Shown piece by piece: positions 27,901 to 38,364 of a stretch of 64,000 nt of DNA (positions are counted from its first letter, which is position 1; each line of letters begins with the position of its first letter). The position numbers and the translations under genes are program-made. Location of the stretch: assembly GCA_021292165.1 (NCBI GenBank), contig CM037877.1, forward strand, positions 300,034,726 through 300,098,725, written 5' to 3'. The notes under the pieces were generated by a model that was not told the DNA's origin, did no database searches, and saw only the letters and a list, made by a program, of their open reading frames with translations. Source of the DNA: Shinisaurus crocodilurus (Eukaryota; Chordata; Lepidosauria; Squamata; Shinisauridae).

Positions 27901-30057
27901 GTCAAGGCGAGCCGAGCCAGGCGGGTGGGGGCCCTCGCTCATCTTTCTGTGCAGGCGGCAAGAAATGTTAAGAGGCACAGAGGCACCCCTGCCCGCCGTC
28001 ATGAGGAAAGAAACCCATACGAGGGGAGAGTCCCAGGGCCGGCGCCAAGGACCGGCATGGTCGGACACCGGCCAAGGGCCCACAGCCCCAGCAGGGGCCC
28101 ACTGACAAGAGCCCCTCCCCCCTGGACTTCCTCCTCCTCTTCCTCCTCCTCTTCCTCCTCCTCCTCCTCCTCCTCCTCCTCCTCCTCCTCCTCCTCCTCC
28201 TCCTCCTCCCCATGGCCACCTGCTTGTTCCCCTGCCTCTCGCTCCGGCCCAGACAGCGGTGGTGGCCAGAAGGAGGAGCAGGAGATGCCACCACGGCCGG
28301 CTTGCTCCCGGGCTCTCTGCCTGCCAAGGCGGACTCACTGAGGGAGAGGCCCATGGAGGGTGTCCTGCCCAAGGGTCCCCAAAAACCTGGAGCTGGCTCT
28401 GGGGAGCCCCACATGGCGCAGCGGGATGAGGAAGCCCGGAGTCCTGGCCAACTCCAGCCATATTCACGGAAGCCACGGTCTTTCCTGACAGCTCCCCAAA
28501 CACCTTTTCCTTCCTGCTGCTAGACCCCTTTGCTAGAAACCCAGGGGGTCCGAGGCGTCCCGTCCCAAGCGGCGAAACGTGGGGGGCAATTCTAAAGCAT
28601 CCGAGGGCCAGGCAGGTGTGGCGTGCCACGGGCACGATCCGGCGGGGCATTCTCCTGCGGAAGCCCCATTGGAATGAACCACAGGTGCGCAAGAGCACGG
28701 CAGTGCTCTTGCGCACCTGCGGTTCATTCCAATGGGGCTTCCGCAGGAGAACGTCCCGCCGGATCGTGCCCCATGTTAATTGGTGGGAGGGGGATGGTGC
28801 CACTTGGCTGTCCCTTGGGGGGGGGAGACGCTCACCGGATGGTCCCTTCAATTTTCTCCTCGTTGAGGTACTTCTGGAACATCTCCCGCAACTCGGCCCA
28901 GTACATGGGGGCTCCGTGCTGGCCGTCCTCCACCTCGTATGGGCTGTCGTCGTTCACCCTGGCCAGGATGTCTCCGCACGTCGTGCAGGAGGACCGTCGG
29001 GACGAGACGTATCCCAGGAGGTATCCTGGGAAGAGCAGCAGACGGGGGGGGGGGGAACGGGACGGGCCGATGGGCGGTCTGGTTTTAGAGCCAGGGAGAT
29101 GGGGCCTCAAGGCTGTGAGCAGCTGGGGTCATGGCCAAGGGGCGTGTGGGCAGGGGGCTCGAACCACGGCGTGGGGGGGGGGGCTGTGAGATGGACATTG
29201 GCTGTGGTGGTCCAGGGAGGGGCCACTTGCGGCGTGTGACTGAAATCATCACTGATTCTTCCTTTGCTAAGCTCTGTCTCCACTTCCCTCCCCCGGTCCC
29301 TCTGCTGAATCTTAGATTGCAGGCCCCTTGGGGCAGGGACCGCCTGCCCTCTTGTACTCTGTAAAGGGCACCTCGATTGTCCTAAATCATCCCTCAAAGT
29401 CAAATGATTTAGGGTTGGAATTCAGCCTTCCCCAACCTGGCGCCCTCCAGATGTGCTGGACTACAACTCCCAGAATCCCCCAGCCAGCAGAGCTGGCTGG
29501 GGGATTCTGGGAGTTGTCGTCCAGCACATCTGGAGGGCGCCAGGTTGGGGGAAGGCTGTGCTAAATAGGGAATAGCAGCCACAGCCAACGGGCATCGGGC
29601 CGGTGAGCAGAAGGAGCATGATTTGTGGCTGTGCTAGTTCGGCTGCACAGAGGTTGGCAGGGTTCGACTCGGTTCCTCTCACCTGCAGTGAAGATCAGGA
29701 GGCCCACGAGCACCGAATACAGCACGGCCTTCCACCGGTCCGGCCACGGGCACCGCGGCACTTCCCCGGCCCTCTCGCTGACGCTGCGGGCCGAGTTTGC
29801 CGCGGGGCCGTCACCCTCCACAACCTTCATCGGTAGCCCCTCCAGGTCGGGTTCCCCCCCGTCCCCCTCGGTGGGGTTGCGGTAGATGGTGTAGGACCGC
29901 CGTGCCGGCTTCTTGCTCTTCTGCAGCGAGGGAGAGTGATGTGTGAGGACTGGAATGGGCGTGTATATCACCCGACACCCAGGCCCGTCCCCACCAGGTT
30001 GCAGATATTTAAGCCCTGCCTTACCACGTTCTGCATCCGGGATCTCCAAAAATCCAT
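15910..30057 (-). CDS. TFR2: Transferrin receptor 2 (18 coding exons, one frame break)
   Basis: Type II membrane receptor for diferric transferrin, used in hepatocyte iron sensing and erythroid cells. Exons 5' to 3': 30057-30025, 29920-29683, 29025-28836, 27946-27806, 27689-27578, 26045-25923, 25557-25441, 24505-24366, 24187-24015, 23820-23701, 23359-23277, 22866-22803, 20908-20841, 20195-20119, 19677-19593, 18855-18627, 17374-17234, 16152-15910. Human TFR2 also has 18 exons. The ATG lies in CACCATGG. The product would be 791 aa (human 801): cytoplasmic tail with [10 protein letters not shown], membrane segment [20 protein letters not shown], cysteines SCTTCGD, protease-associated domain, M28-like domain ([18 protein letters not shown]), helical domain with transferrin-binding RGD (YSARGDY) and C-terminus [11 protein letters not shown]. 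Exon 16 is 229 nt where 228 is expected: an extra base at 18717 turns LTHDH into LTH-stop, yet the remaining sequence stays conserved. A possible 5' UTR splice acceptor is at about 30081. Consensus error or a recent lesion are the options. Confidence 0.95.
16245..16870 (-). mobile_element. CR1/L3-like LINE 3' end, longest copy
   Basis: Reads on the plus strand from AAGAACACAAGAAGAGCCCC to CATTTGGGTGGTCCTATTCTG. It sits in the last TFR2 intron in the same orientation as the gene. Confidence 0.75.
18150..18320 (-). mobile_element. CR1 3' end
   Basis: The plus strand has ATCATAGAGCTGGAAGGGGC and GAGTCCAACCCCCTGCTCAA, the reverse of a CR1 3' UTR. Confidence 0.75.
18717..18717 (-). other. Single-base insertion in TFR2 exon 16
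   Basis: The minus strand reads CTGACCCACTGACCACCTCC. Removing the T restores the frame to [12 protein letters not shown], as in the family. With it the frame ends at once in TGA (18717-18715). Confidence 0.85.
19050..19152. mobile_element. Palindromic MITE, type C
   Basis: GTGCAATCGTATGC and GCATAGGATTGCACC arms with a shortened core. Confidence 0.75.
20405..20730 (+). mobile_element. L2-like LINE 3' end
   Basis: Encodes [19 protein letters not shown] and [11 protein letters not shown], an ORF2 C-terminus, then an AT-rich tail ending in ATAAATAAAG. Confidence 0.75.
21100..21196. mobile_element. Palindromic MITE, type A (incomplete right arm)
   Basis: Left arm GCTTTCCCCAACTTGGCAGC; the right arm stops after GTACAACACATCC. 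Confidence 0.65.
21545..21690. mobile_element. Family E hAT-like MITE fragment
   Basis: GCAGGGATGCAGAACCC and CTAGTGGTGGGTGGGACTG match the family. Confidence 0.5.
22278..22500 (-). mobile_element. L2-like LINE 3' end
   Basis: The plus strand shows a (TTTA)n tail, then CGCCCATCTGGCCGG and CCGGCCACCCTGGGCG, a strong terminal hairpin shared with 26195, 33425, 35876 and 50620. Confidence 0.8.
22962..23035. mobile_element. Palindromic MITE, type A, left half only
   Basis: Left arm and core without the right arm. Confidence 0.6.
24731..24834. mobile_element. Palindromic hAT-like MITE, type A, with exact TSD
   Basis: Ends CAGCCTTCCGCAGC and GAGGAAGGCTG, flanked by identical TTCAAGAG at 24723-24730 and 24835-24842. 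Confidence 0.85.
25013..25400. repeat. Dispersed repeat also present at 28031-28390
   Basis: Both begin CAGGGCCGG, share GGGGCCCACTGACAAGA, then a CTC-rich part and a GGAAGAGG/CTCACTGAG region. Both copies lie in TFR2 introns. Confidence 0.6.
26195..26540 (-). mobile_element. L2-like LINE 3' end
   Basis: Minus-strand frame contains [20 protein letters not shown] and [13 protein letters not shown], the ORF2 C-terminus, then the hairpin tail. Confidence 0.85.
26585..26720 (+). mobile_element. CR1/L3-like LINE 3' end fragment
   Basis: GGGTGGGAGGGCGCCGTTGC to CTCCTTATGTTCTTA. Confidence 0.7.
26955..27372. mobile_element. Family E hAT-like MITE, reversed and split
   Basis: Ends in GGGCTGAAAGAACACCCCTG. 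Its middle is interrupted by the type B MITE at 27102-27193. Confidence 0.6.
27102..27193. mobile_element. Palindromic hAT-like MITE, type B
   Basis: CAGTGTTCTCCAACC to GGTTGGAGAACACTG; flanks TTCTAAAT and TACTAAAA (6 of 8 equal). Confidence 0.8.
28031..28390. repeat. Dispersed repeat with expanded (CTC)n
   Basis: Second copy of the repeat at 25013. Here the CTC/TCC part is expanded at 28124-28209, giving artificial Ser or Arg/Gly runs in translation. It is intronic in TFR2. Confidence 0.65.
28631..28770. repeat. 140-bp near-perfect palindrome in TFR2 intron 3
   Basis: Two 68-bp arms (28631-28698 and 28703-28770) around the loop GGCA differ at only about three or four positions. Outer ends are GGCACGATCCGGCGG and its complement; the tip is GCGCAAGAGCAC. 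It does not match palindrome types A-C. Confidence 0.9.
29423..29559. mobile_element. Palindromic MITE, type A, nearly perfect
   Basis: The most complete type A copy: about 67-bp arms CAGCCTTCCCCAACCTGGCG and complement, meeting at CAGCCAGCAGAGCTGGCTGG. In TFR2 intron 2. Confidence 0.85.
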
Positions 30058-30521
30058 GGTGTCTTTGGGTTGCTGCCCTGGCAGAGAAACATATACACGA
30101 CAGGCTTCTACGTGTGCTAAAAAACAAGGTCCCAACCACCACCACCACCACCGTTGTTTATCAGCATGAGCTCCCTCCGTCCCTCCTCCGTCCCCTGCAC
30201 CGACACCACGAGCTTCTCTTGTGTACGTGACTGCCGTGGCCACTTTATCGGGGGCTCGGGCTTGGGGGCTGTTATCAGCCCCTGCAGGCAGGCACCCAGC
30301 CCCGAGATTGGCCCAACGGCTCCAACTTCCCTCCCCTCGGTGGAAGGGAGCGCATGGAACCCATGCTCTTGTGTCACTGTTTAGTACATTCCAGCAGTAG
30401 AAGGGATGGGCAGTTCCACTTCCTAGGGCAGGTTCGTGATGGAGCACCCCAGGGTGGGCTGGCCACTCTCGGAAGATTCCCGCAGCTCAGCCTGGCCCAG
30501 GAGGAGAGGAGGGTGCTCCGG

Positions 30522-30620
30522 AGCCGCCTTCCCCCAAACTGGTGTGCTCCAGATGTGTTGGCTGGGGGGTGTTGGGAGTTGCAGTCCAACACAGCCGGCG
30601 GGCACCCGGTTGGGGAAGGC
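30522..30620. mobile_element. Palindromic MITE, type A
   Basis: GCCTTCCCCCAAACTGGTG and CACCCGGTTGGGGAAGGC arms. Confidence 0.7.
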
Positions 30621-31036
30621 TCATAGGGAGTGATTTGGGGTTTTGGTGAAATACACTTTAAAAAGCCATTCGAAGCAAAGCCGAACACCCAAACCAAACG
30701 GGCCTGATTCACGAGGCACCCAGCCCAAGTGGCGCAGGGTGCCTCACAAGCACGAGGGGACAAGCTGAGCGGAAAAGCCGGGCTCCCGGAAGCCGCATTT
30801 TGGCATAAACATGGAACTCGCCTGCCCCGAGGCCCGAGCACCCACCCGTCCTCCAGGTGCCCTTTCTAAGAGCAGAAGCAAAGAGGACGCGTCAGGATTA
30901 CCCCCCCTTGGAGTGCACCCACAGGGACCCACAACGTATCGCCCTGCCGGCCATGCTCGGGATTATGTGCACACCCAGTGATCTCCTTGAGGGAGAGCTT
31001 CTGTATCCTCAGCGGCCAGGAATGATCAATGCAGAC

Positions 31037-31305
31037 ACTATCCAAATATGTTGAACGGCAACTCCTGACTGGGAATGCTGGGAGTTGGGAGTCCAACACC
31101 TCTGGTGGGCCACATGTTGGGGAAGGCTGCTCTGGAGGGGTTAGGAAGGCCTACAGGGCTTGAGTTCTGGGCCTGCTCCTTCGGGGGGGGCGGGGGGATC
31201 CAAACATCCTGTCCAAGGGACTGTGAGACAATGTGGCCACGCTGGCTGGGGAAACGATGGGAGCTGTAGTCCAACACATCTGGAGGGCATCAGGCTCGGG
31301 AAGGC
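31037..31305. mobile_element. Two decayed type A MITEs
   Basis: Right arms end at about 31129 (ATGTTGGGGAAGGC) and 31305 (CAGGCTCGGGAAGGC); left arms are decayed. Confidence 0.55.
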
Positions 31306-31384
31306 GAAGCAGTCAGATATTTTAAAAGTCCTCAAGAGTTCTTACAAACACTTTAAAAGACTGTGCATTCAAAATTAGAGGTCT

Positions 31385-31845
31385 ACAAAATGATGGAGGG
31401 AGTGGAGAGAGAGAGATGTTTTTCTCCTGACTAGAACCCAATGGGGTCACCCCGTGAAGCTGACTGGTGGGAGATTCAGGACAGATAAAAGGAAGGACTT
31501 CTTCAAACAGTGCAGAGTTAAACTATGGAATTCACTGCCACAAGATGTAGTGACAGCCACCAATTTGGATGGCTTTAAAATGGGATTGGACAAATCCATG
31601 AAGGAGAAGCTATCAATGGCTTACTAGTCCTGATTGGCTATAGGCTACCTCCAATATCAGAGGCAGCCTACCTATGTACTCCAGTTCCCGGGGAACATGG
31701 GCGGGAGGGTGCTGTTGCACTCACATCCTGCTTGTGGGTTTCCCGTGGGCAGCTGGTTGGCCACTGTGTGACCAGAACGCTGGATGAGATGGACCTTTGG
31801 TCTGATCCAGCATCAAGGCTCTTCTTATGTTCTTAACAATATTTA
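31385..31845 (+). mobile_element. CR1/L3-like LINE 3' end
   Basis: Full tail: GGATTGGACAAATCCATGAA, then GGTGCTGTTGCACTCACATC and the end GGCTCTTCTTATGTTCTTA. Confidence 0.8.
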
Positions 31846-32589
31846 ACTTTGATATTTGTTCTTATTTCCTTTCTTTATGATTGCAGTTTAGAGACAGGAT
31901 GCTGCAACCAGAGGCAAGGGTTCCGCTTTCAACACAAACTGAACCTCCTGCAGCTATGGGGATGGTTGTGGGTTACACGCACCCGTAAACTTCTACTGTG
32001 TCCTTGTCATTTTTCCTGCCAGCATAAAATTAGGGACTAATGGCAAGATGAAATTTTAGAAGAGATCGAGAAGCAGATATACCTAAACAACAATTACTGA
32101 TGTCCTTTGGAGTATATTGTCTCCTTCAAACGTTCAGGAGCATTAATACTGGATGTAGCTATACTTACAATAGGAATATGTCTCTGTCTCAGGTGGGAAG
32201 ACTTTCTGTCTCTTGCAATCTCTTTCTAAGTTCCAGTTTACAGAAACAGACCACACAGATCCTTTTACAGCAAACTGGTCAAGAAAGTAGCGTGTGTGTG
32301 TGTGTGTGTGTATACAATCAGCTGCATGTTACTTCAGATGAAGATTAGGAAAGAAAATGGGAAGCATTGAAATAATGATATGTAAAATTATTGCAGTGTT
32401 TCCCATTTTCTTCATGTGAAGCAACACGCAGCTGATCGTGCCTTTATTAGTAAAACATGTGGGGCTCCAGTCCAGATCAGCAGCACAACACAGGGTATGG
32501 GAAGCTTAAATCCCCCCCCTTGCCAGCCCCCCATTCACTCCGCCGACACATGGGGGCTAAAAAAAAAGGGGGGGGGATACCGTATCTAT

Positions 32590-32850
32590 TGGTACCCTTG
32601 CTTTAAACCTTGCAATCATTGCAATGCCAGATCAAAACTTTTCTGTTTGCCAAGGCATTTTAAGTTGTCCAGTGTGCCCTGTTCCATTTTTTACTGCCTT
32701 TTAATGCTGTTTTATGATTGTATTCAATTTATTTTTTATTACATTTTATGTATGTATGCCCATTTCGCTGTTCTTTATTGTTCACCTCCCTGATATCTTT
32801 TGATGAAGGGTGGATTATCCATATCCTAATAAATCATAAATACAAATAAA
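32590..32850 (+). mobile_element. L2-like LINE tail
   Basis: AT-rich LINE-like tail ending in TAATAAATCATAAATACAAA. Confidence 0.45.
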
Positions 32851-32989
32851 TATAAATTCTCCCCGGCAAAGGGAAAAGCTGTCCCAACTGAACTCCTGCC
32901 CGTCACACAGCTCCTTAAAGGCATCCCAGGGTGGGAGGTTGCCTTTTCCTGCATAATGTGCCACAACCTTGGCTCTCAGTGCGTGTGAC

Positions 32990-33955
32990 ATGTTTTGGTC
33001 TGGATTGTGAAGACTGATCTGTGTGAATGGTGTGGCAAGTGGGATAGAAGGTGCTCGGCCTGCTCTGGATGGGGTTGCGCTCCCCCACCCCCCCGAAGGA
33101 GCAGGTTCATAGTTTGGGATTCTCCTGGAGCCATCTCTGTCACTTGGGGTTCAGGTGGCCTCAGTGGCAAGGAGTGCCTTCTACCAGCTTTGGCTGGTGG
33201 CCCAGCTACGCGCCCTATCTGGACTGGGGATAATCTGGCTTCAGCAGTCCATGCTCTGGTAACCTCCAGCTTAGATTACGGCAATGTGCTCTACAAGAGG
33301 CTGCCCTTGAAGACTGTTCAAAAGCTGCAGCATGTGCAAAATGCAGCAGCCAGATGTGACTCTACCCCCCTTGCATGTTTCTGCTGCCTGTATGTTTCTG
33401 AGCCCTGTTCAAGGTGCTGGGGTTATTATTATTAATATTTATTTATCGCCCATCTGGCCGGCAACCGGCCACCCTGGGCGATGTACAGACAGTAAAATAC
33501 ATAAATACAATAAAATACATTAAAACAATATAAAAATTTTAAAATCTTAACCTTATAGGGGTTGACCTATAAAGCAGCCTTACATGGCTCGGGACCAAAA
33601 TACCTTACAGGTCGCCTCTCCCAGTACGAACCTGCCTGTACCCTGGAATCAGGGAGCCTCCTCCAAGGGAGGGTCAGAGGAGGACAACAAGGGAGAGGAC
33701 CTTCTCAGTGGTGGCCCCCCCAATTGTTGTGACCCTCTCCCCAGTGAGGCCTGCCTGGTGCCAACATTGTCGCCTTTTTGGTGCTAGGACTGAAGACTTT
33801 CCTCTACTACCAGGCATTTGGAAGCATATGATAAGGTGTTTAAGGGGCCCTGGGATTGGCTATGGATTGTTTAAAATTGTTATATTTTTGTATGTTGGTT
33901 TTATATTATACTTTTATATTGTATTCTTTGGGGGTCTAATCTTTGCAAACAGCAT
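32990..33955 (+). mobile_element. L2-like LINE, ORF2 C-terminal part with nested tail
   Basis: Degenerate frame with LVTSSLDYGNVLYKRLPLKT and KLQHVQNAAAR, a known reverse transcriptase-end motif. It is interrupted at 33425-33556 by a reversed L2 hairpin tail (CGCCCATCTGGCCGG). Confidence 0.8.
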
Positions 33956-34040
33956 TTGACAGAGACGACTCCCCACCCCGCCCCACCCAGCTCCACAAAT
34001 GCTCTTCAGGAAGGGGAGATGCACTGTGTATTTGGAGGAA

Positions 34041-34162
34041 GGCCTTCCCCAACCTGGCGCTCTCCAGAGGTGCTGTACTACAACTCCCATCACCCCAGCC
34101 AGCACGATGGGAACTGTAGTCCAGCACCTGTGGAGGGCACCCGGTTGGGGAAAGCTGGCCTT
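34041..34162. mobile_element. Palindromic MITE, type A
   Basis: CTTCCCCAACCTGGCGCTCT and AGGGCACCCGGTTGGGGAAA. Confidence 0.75.
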
Positions 34163-34854
34163 GCTTCTTTAGGGTTAACATTCTTTCCTCTCCCATCCAC
34201 CCCCGGTTAAATATTAGCTCCCGTGTGCCATGGGTTTGGGACAGGATTGCAGAAATTAAGCCATCCCTCACATATTTTTTTTTCTCCTTCCAGGGAGAGA
34301 ACACAGAAGTCCTGGTTCTCGGCCTTTCTAGTCTACCTTCCTAAGTCCTGCTGTCTCTCCAGAGAACAACCCAGCAGGAATCCTGGTCTTAAGCGGTCCC
34401 CGAAACCTGGATCGGAGACCCCTTGATTTCACCCATCGGCCTCCCACTCCCTTTCCAGAGACCAACAGAGAAATGATGAGCCCTTATTTTGGGGGATGAG
34501 GGGGGGGTCACCTTATCCCATGACCCTCCAAACTCCACCTTTGCTGTTTCTCTCTGCCTCCCCTTTGGGGCCCAAGAGTGGCAGTGGGACAAAAGATCTT
34601 TATAAACAGAGTGACACAGAAATCCCCCGCCTCCCGGCCGGCCGGCCACTCTGGGTGCGTGGCGTTGGGCCTTTTGGCAGCCGCTGGCCAGCCAGGATGC
34701 CTCCTCGCCACCAACACTTTGCACGGAGGAGGAAAAGCGATTCCAGAAGAGCGAGGAAACGCCAGCCTGGTGAGGTTTCTTTGGCCTGTTGTTGGGTGTC
34801 CAGGAATTAAGGGATGTGTGTGCCTTTGTGTGTGGAGCGGGGAGCTTGGCTGAG

Positions 34855-34970
34855 CGACATTTTCCCCAACCCGGGGGCCCTCCAGAGATGCGTCGGACTA
34901 CAACTGCCACAGGGAGGATGGGAGTTGTAGTCCAACACATCTGGAGGGCCCTGCGTTGAGGCAGGCTTCC
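34855..34970. mobile_element. Palindromic MITE, type A
   Basis: Arms around GTCGGACTACAACTGCC and GGGAGTTGTAGTCC. Confidence 0.7.
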
Positions 34971-35688
34971 CGCGGATATCCCAAGGGGGTGCCCCAGGCA
35001 TGTCTCTTCCGGTCCCCGAGACGCGCATCCTCACAGACCAGAGCACCCACCCAGCCACCTAACCTTCTGTTCCAGTCCCTCGCCCCGGAGGGCTTTCCCG
35101 GCCACCCGCGGCCATTGGCTGCACCCCACCTGCCCTAAAGGACTCACTGGCTCCTGGGGAGACCCGGCTTGGCTTCGTGGAGGCAGCTGCGGACTCTGCG
35201 TATTTCGGCGCCTGCCTCTCCTTCCCTGCCCCAGGCTACTCCCTCTGGGCGCTGCTGCTCCTCCCTCGGGCAGGACACGTCTCTCAACCCATCCCCCGAG
35301 AGAAGCTGAGCAACCTCCAGCCGGGGCTGCTCTGGGGCAGGGGGGATTTGGGGCAGGGGCTTGGTCCATATGCTCCAACTGCCCGCCAACCCCTCTGCCT
35401 GCCTTCCAGGGATGCGTGAAGAACATTTCCTTACGTTATTAAGACCCCTTGCTAGAAATCAAAGAATTATTAAATAAACTTTTCACGTGTTGTTAGCATG
35501 AGCTGTTGGATCTGCCCATTCTTTAGGGGAGCCCTCCCCTGGCTGGGGATGATGGGACCCATAGTTCAACACATCTGGAGGGCAGCAGGTTGGGGAAGGC
35601 TGCCAGGGGTCCGAGGCAGTGACTGGGCTCAGGCAACACGATGACCCACACTCAGGGGTGGAGTGTGGGCTGAGTGTGGGTTGCCGTT

Positions 35689-36040
35689 GAAACGTGGGTT
35701 ACTGTGTTGCCCGAACCCAGCCGCACTAACAAGCCATGGCTTGTCAACCACGCACAAGCCATGGAGAGAAACCATGGTTTGTTGTTGGGTTGTGAACTAT
35801 GGGTTCTTTATGTGGTTAACAAACCATGGTTTGTTAGTGCGGCTGGGTTCGGGCAACACAGTAACCCACGTTTCACCAACATCGCCCAGGGTGGCCGGTT
35901 GCCGGCCAGATGGGCGATTGATAAATGTAAATAATAATAATAATAATAATAACAACAACCACCACCACCACCACCACCACCACGGTTCAACGCACACTCA
36001 ATCCATACTCAACCCGTCAGTGTGGGGGTTATCGTGTTGT
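35689..36040. repeat. Foldback repeat, right arm split by an L2 tail
   Basis: Inner arms at about 35689-35740 (ACGTGGGTTACTGTGTTGCC) and 35820-35874 are reverse complements. The outer continuation (GGTTGCCGTTGAAACG vs CGGTTCAACGCACACTC) resumes after an L2 hairpin tail at 35876-35985. Confidence 0.7.
35876..35985 (+). mobile_element. L2-like LINE terminal hairpin and tail
   Basis: CGCCCAGGGTGGCCGG to CCGGCCAGATGGGCG, then (AAT)n and (ACC)n. Confidence 0.7.
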
Positions 36041-36121
36041 CCGTAACCAGCCAGTGTTTCTTCTTTTGCCTTTTCACGTCCAAGAACCACCTTTGAGCCC
36101 AATACCTTTCAGGGTTTTCCT

Positions 36122-36195
36122 GCCATGCTGGCTGGGGGATGATGGGATTTGTAGTCCAACACAACTGGAGGGCTCCAGGTTGGGGGAGGCTGTTT
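36122..36195. mobile_element. Palindromic MITE, type A, right half
   Basis: TGATGGGATTTGTAGTCCAA to CCAGGTTGGGGGAGGC. Confidence 0.6.
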
Positions 36196-36447
36196 TTCTG
36201 TCTGTGCCTTTTTCTTCCCCTCTGTAGGGCAACAGAGGTGGGCAGCCAATCCCCTGCCCCTGATCGCGGCACAGAGGAAGGTGCTTTGCCCGTCATGCCA
36301 AGCTGCTGCCCCTCCTGAATTTCCCTCCATCGCTGGCATTTCCACACCAAACACCAGAAGTTCTCTGGTGCCATTTGGCTGGGGCCATGGATGTTGCGCA
36401 GGAGCAGGCAAAACCCTGTTGAACATGGCTCATGTACATTTTTAGGG

Positions 36448-36620
36448 CATTTCATAGATTCATAGATCATAGAGTTGGAAGGAGCCTACAAGGCTATCGA
36501 GTCCAACCCCCTGCTCAATGCAGGAAACTAGAGGAGGGGTCTCCCATCCAAGTAATAACCAGGCCTGACCCTGCTTAAGCTTTCTACGCTCAGACAAGCT
36601 GAGCTGGCATGAGCCACAGG
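36448..36620 (-). mobile_element. CR1 3' end
   Basis: TTCATAGATCATAGAGTTGG and GAGTCCAACCCCCTGCTCAA, the same family as 18150. Confidence 0.75.
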
Positions 36621-37587
36621 CCTGTATTTGAAGTTCTCCAGTATTTTTCTTTCCTTTTTAAATGTATTTATATATATATATTTAGAAATACTTATAAGCC
36701 GCTTAATATAATAAAAAAATCTCTTTATCTTTCAAAACCAATGTCCTTTAATGTGGGAAATGTGCTGTGTTTGGAAACCCCCCCCAGAAGCTTGGGCTCT
36801 TGGCACAGAAATGTAATAAAAAGAAAAATGGACACAGAGGGTCAGAAGTCCTATCGAGATGCAGGGCGAAGGGGGAGCGTGCACACACCGGCGCACGCCG
36901 GTCATGTGTGAGAAAGCCACAGTAGGCCCACAGCTGAATGCTCAGCGCTGGCGCAGCCTGGAAAACCAGAGCGCCCCCTAGCGGTGCCCTGGAGTGGGCA
37001 CAGGGGTCAGCGCCACTGGTTAGTGTTGCACAAGAAGCCAGCAGAGATAAGGAGGATGGGGGGGGGGGCAGGCAGTCAGACTCAGTGGCACCAAGGGGGT
37101 GGGGCTACAGGAGAGACCCCTCCCCTTGGGTGATGAGCCCACCCTCTTTTAACTTTTGACTCACTCCCTGCCCCTGGCCCTGCTCATAAAGCAAAGGGGA
37201 TAATTGGCTATGTTGTTTGGGGATGATGGGAGTTGTAGTCGAGCACATCTGGAGAGTGCCGGGTGGGGGGGGGCTACGTGACGACTTGTTTGCACGGGTG
37301 CCGTTCTGCGTGGTATCCAGGAAGCGCAGCCCTGGCTTCTCCCGTCCTGTTTTCTTAAGATAAGGGGGATTTGAGGAAGGGAATTTCAAGGACGGAAGTG
37401 AACCCAGTTCTGTAACATTCTGGGTAGATCGCGGAAGAGGGAGACGGCCCGTTGGACCCGCCTGCCTACATAACTCTTGGATCCATTTCACACACACGCA
37501 CCGCACCGGGAGGGAAAGGGGCCAATAAACACAGATCCATGATCTCTGCTGAATATTTGCTTCCTCCCGCCCACGCTTTAAGCGCAG

Positions 37588-37728
37588 CCTCCCCAAACCT
37601 GGTGCCTGCTAGATGTGTTGGGCCACAGTTCCCATCCTCCCCAGCCAGCAGGTCCAATGGCCATGCTGACTGGGGAGGATGGGCATTGTAGCCCAACACA
37701 TCTGGAAAGCTCCAGGTTGCAGAAGGCT
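37588..37728. mobile_element. Palindromic MITE, type A
   Basis: CCTCCCCAAACCTGGTGCC and GCTCCAGGTTGCAGAAGGC. Confidence 0.7.
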
Positions 37729-38331
37729 GACTTGGTGCAAACTGCATTCTTAATACAAGCATCTACCTTTGGATCCAAACAAAGTAGGGTCAAACGGGGC
37801 CCTGCCCTGCAGAGTCCAAAAGGGGTGGGGTGGGGTTGATGGGGGCTGGCAGGAGAAAGCTGGCCTGGGCTACACGTGGAACAAATGTTGGAAGGGAGAA
37901 CCCTCAAGCAAATTGCAAATTGGAAGGGAGAATCCTCAAGCAAATTGCACCGTCTGATTCTGCTCATTTGGATCTCCACAGAGGCCGTTGTTTCCTGGAC
38001 CACAGCAGGTGTTAAACTATCGGGGGGGGGGGGGGCTAACGGGAAGAAATTAGATCGCTCGGTGCCGCAAAACTAATGTGAATAATTTTGCAGGCTGACT
38101 GGAAGGTGAGGCCCGGCCTTCCTTTGCAAGGAAATGAAAGGCCGGTCTTCCCAGAGTTTAAGGACTTTCCACCATGTCCTTAGCAATGCTACGGGGATTG
38201 TGTTATCACCCGCTCCTGCTGCTGCAAAGGGTCGCTGGGTTATTGGCATACATTTAAGCTTAAACTGAATTGCTGTATCTTTTGCACTTCATTGCCAAGT
38301 AACTAGTATCCATACTCTGCCCCTCTAAACC

Positions 38332-38333
<2 letters not shown>

Positions 38334-38362
<29 letters not shown>

Positions 38363-38364
38363 AT
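38334..38364. repeat. (TG)n microsatellite
   Basis: Abuts the 5' end of a SINE. Confidence 0.9.

Noticed and set aside
27574..28851. Minus-strand ORF of 425 codons with a poly-Gly stretch
   Set aside because: It reads TFR2 exons 4 and 5 partly out of frame, introns, the palindrome and the (CTC)n tract. The spliced exon frames are the real ones.
35031..35426. Minus-strand ORF of 131 codons as an upstream TFR2 exon
   Set aside because: The TFR2 start exon at 30057 already matches the family start, and this ORF has no similarity to TFR2.
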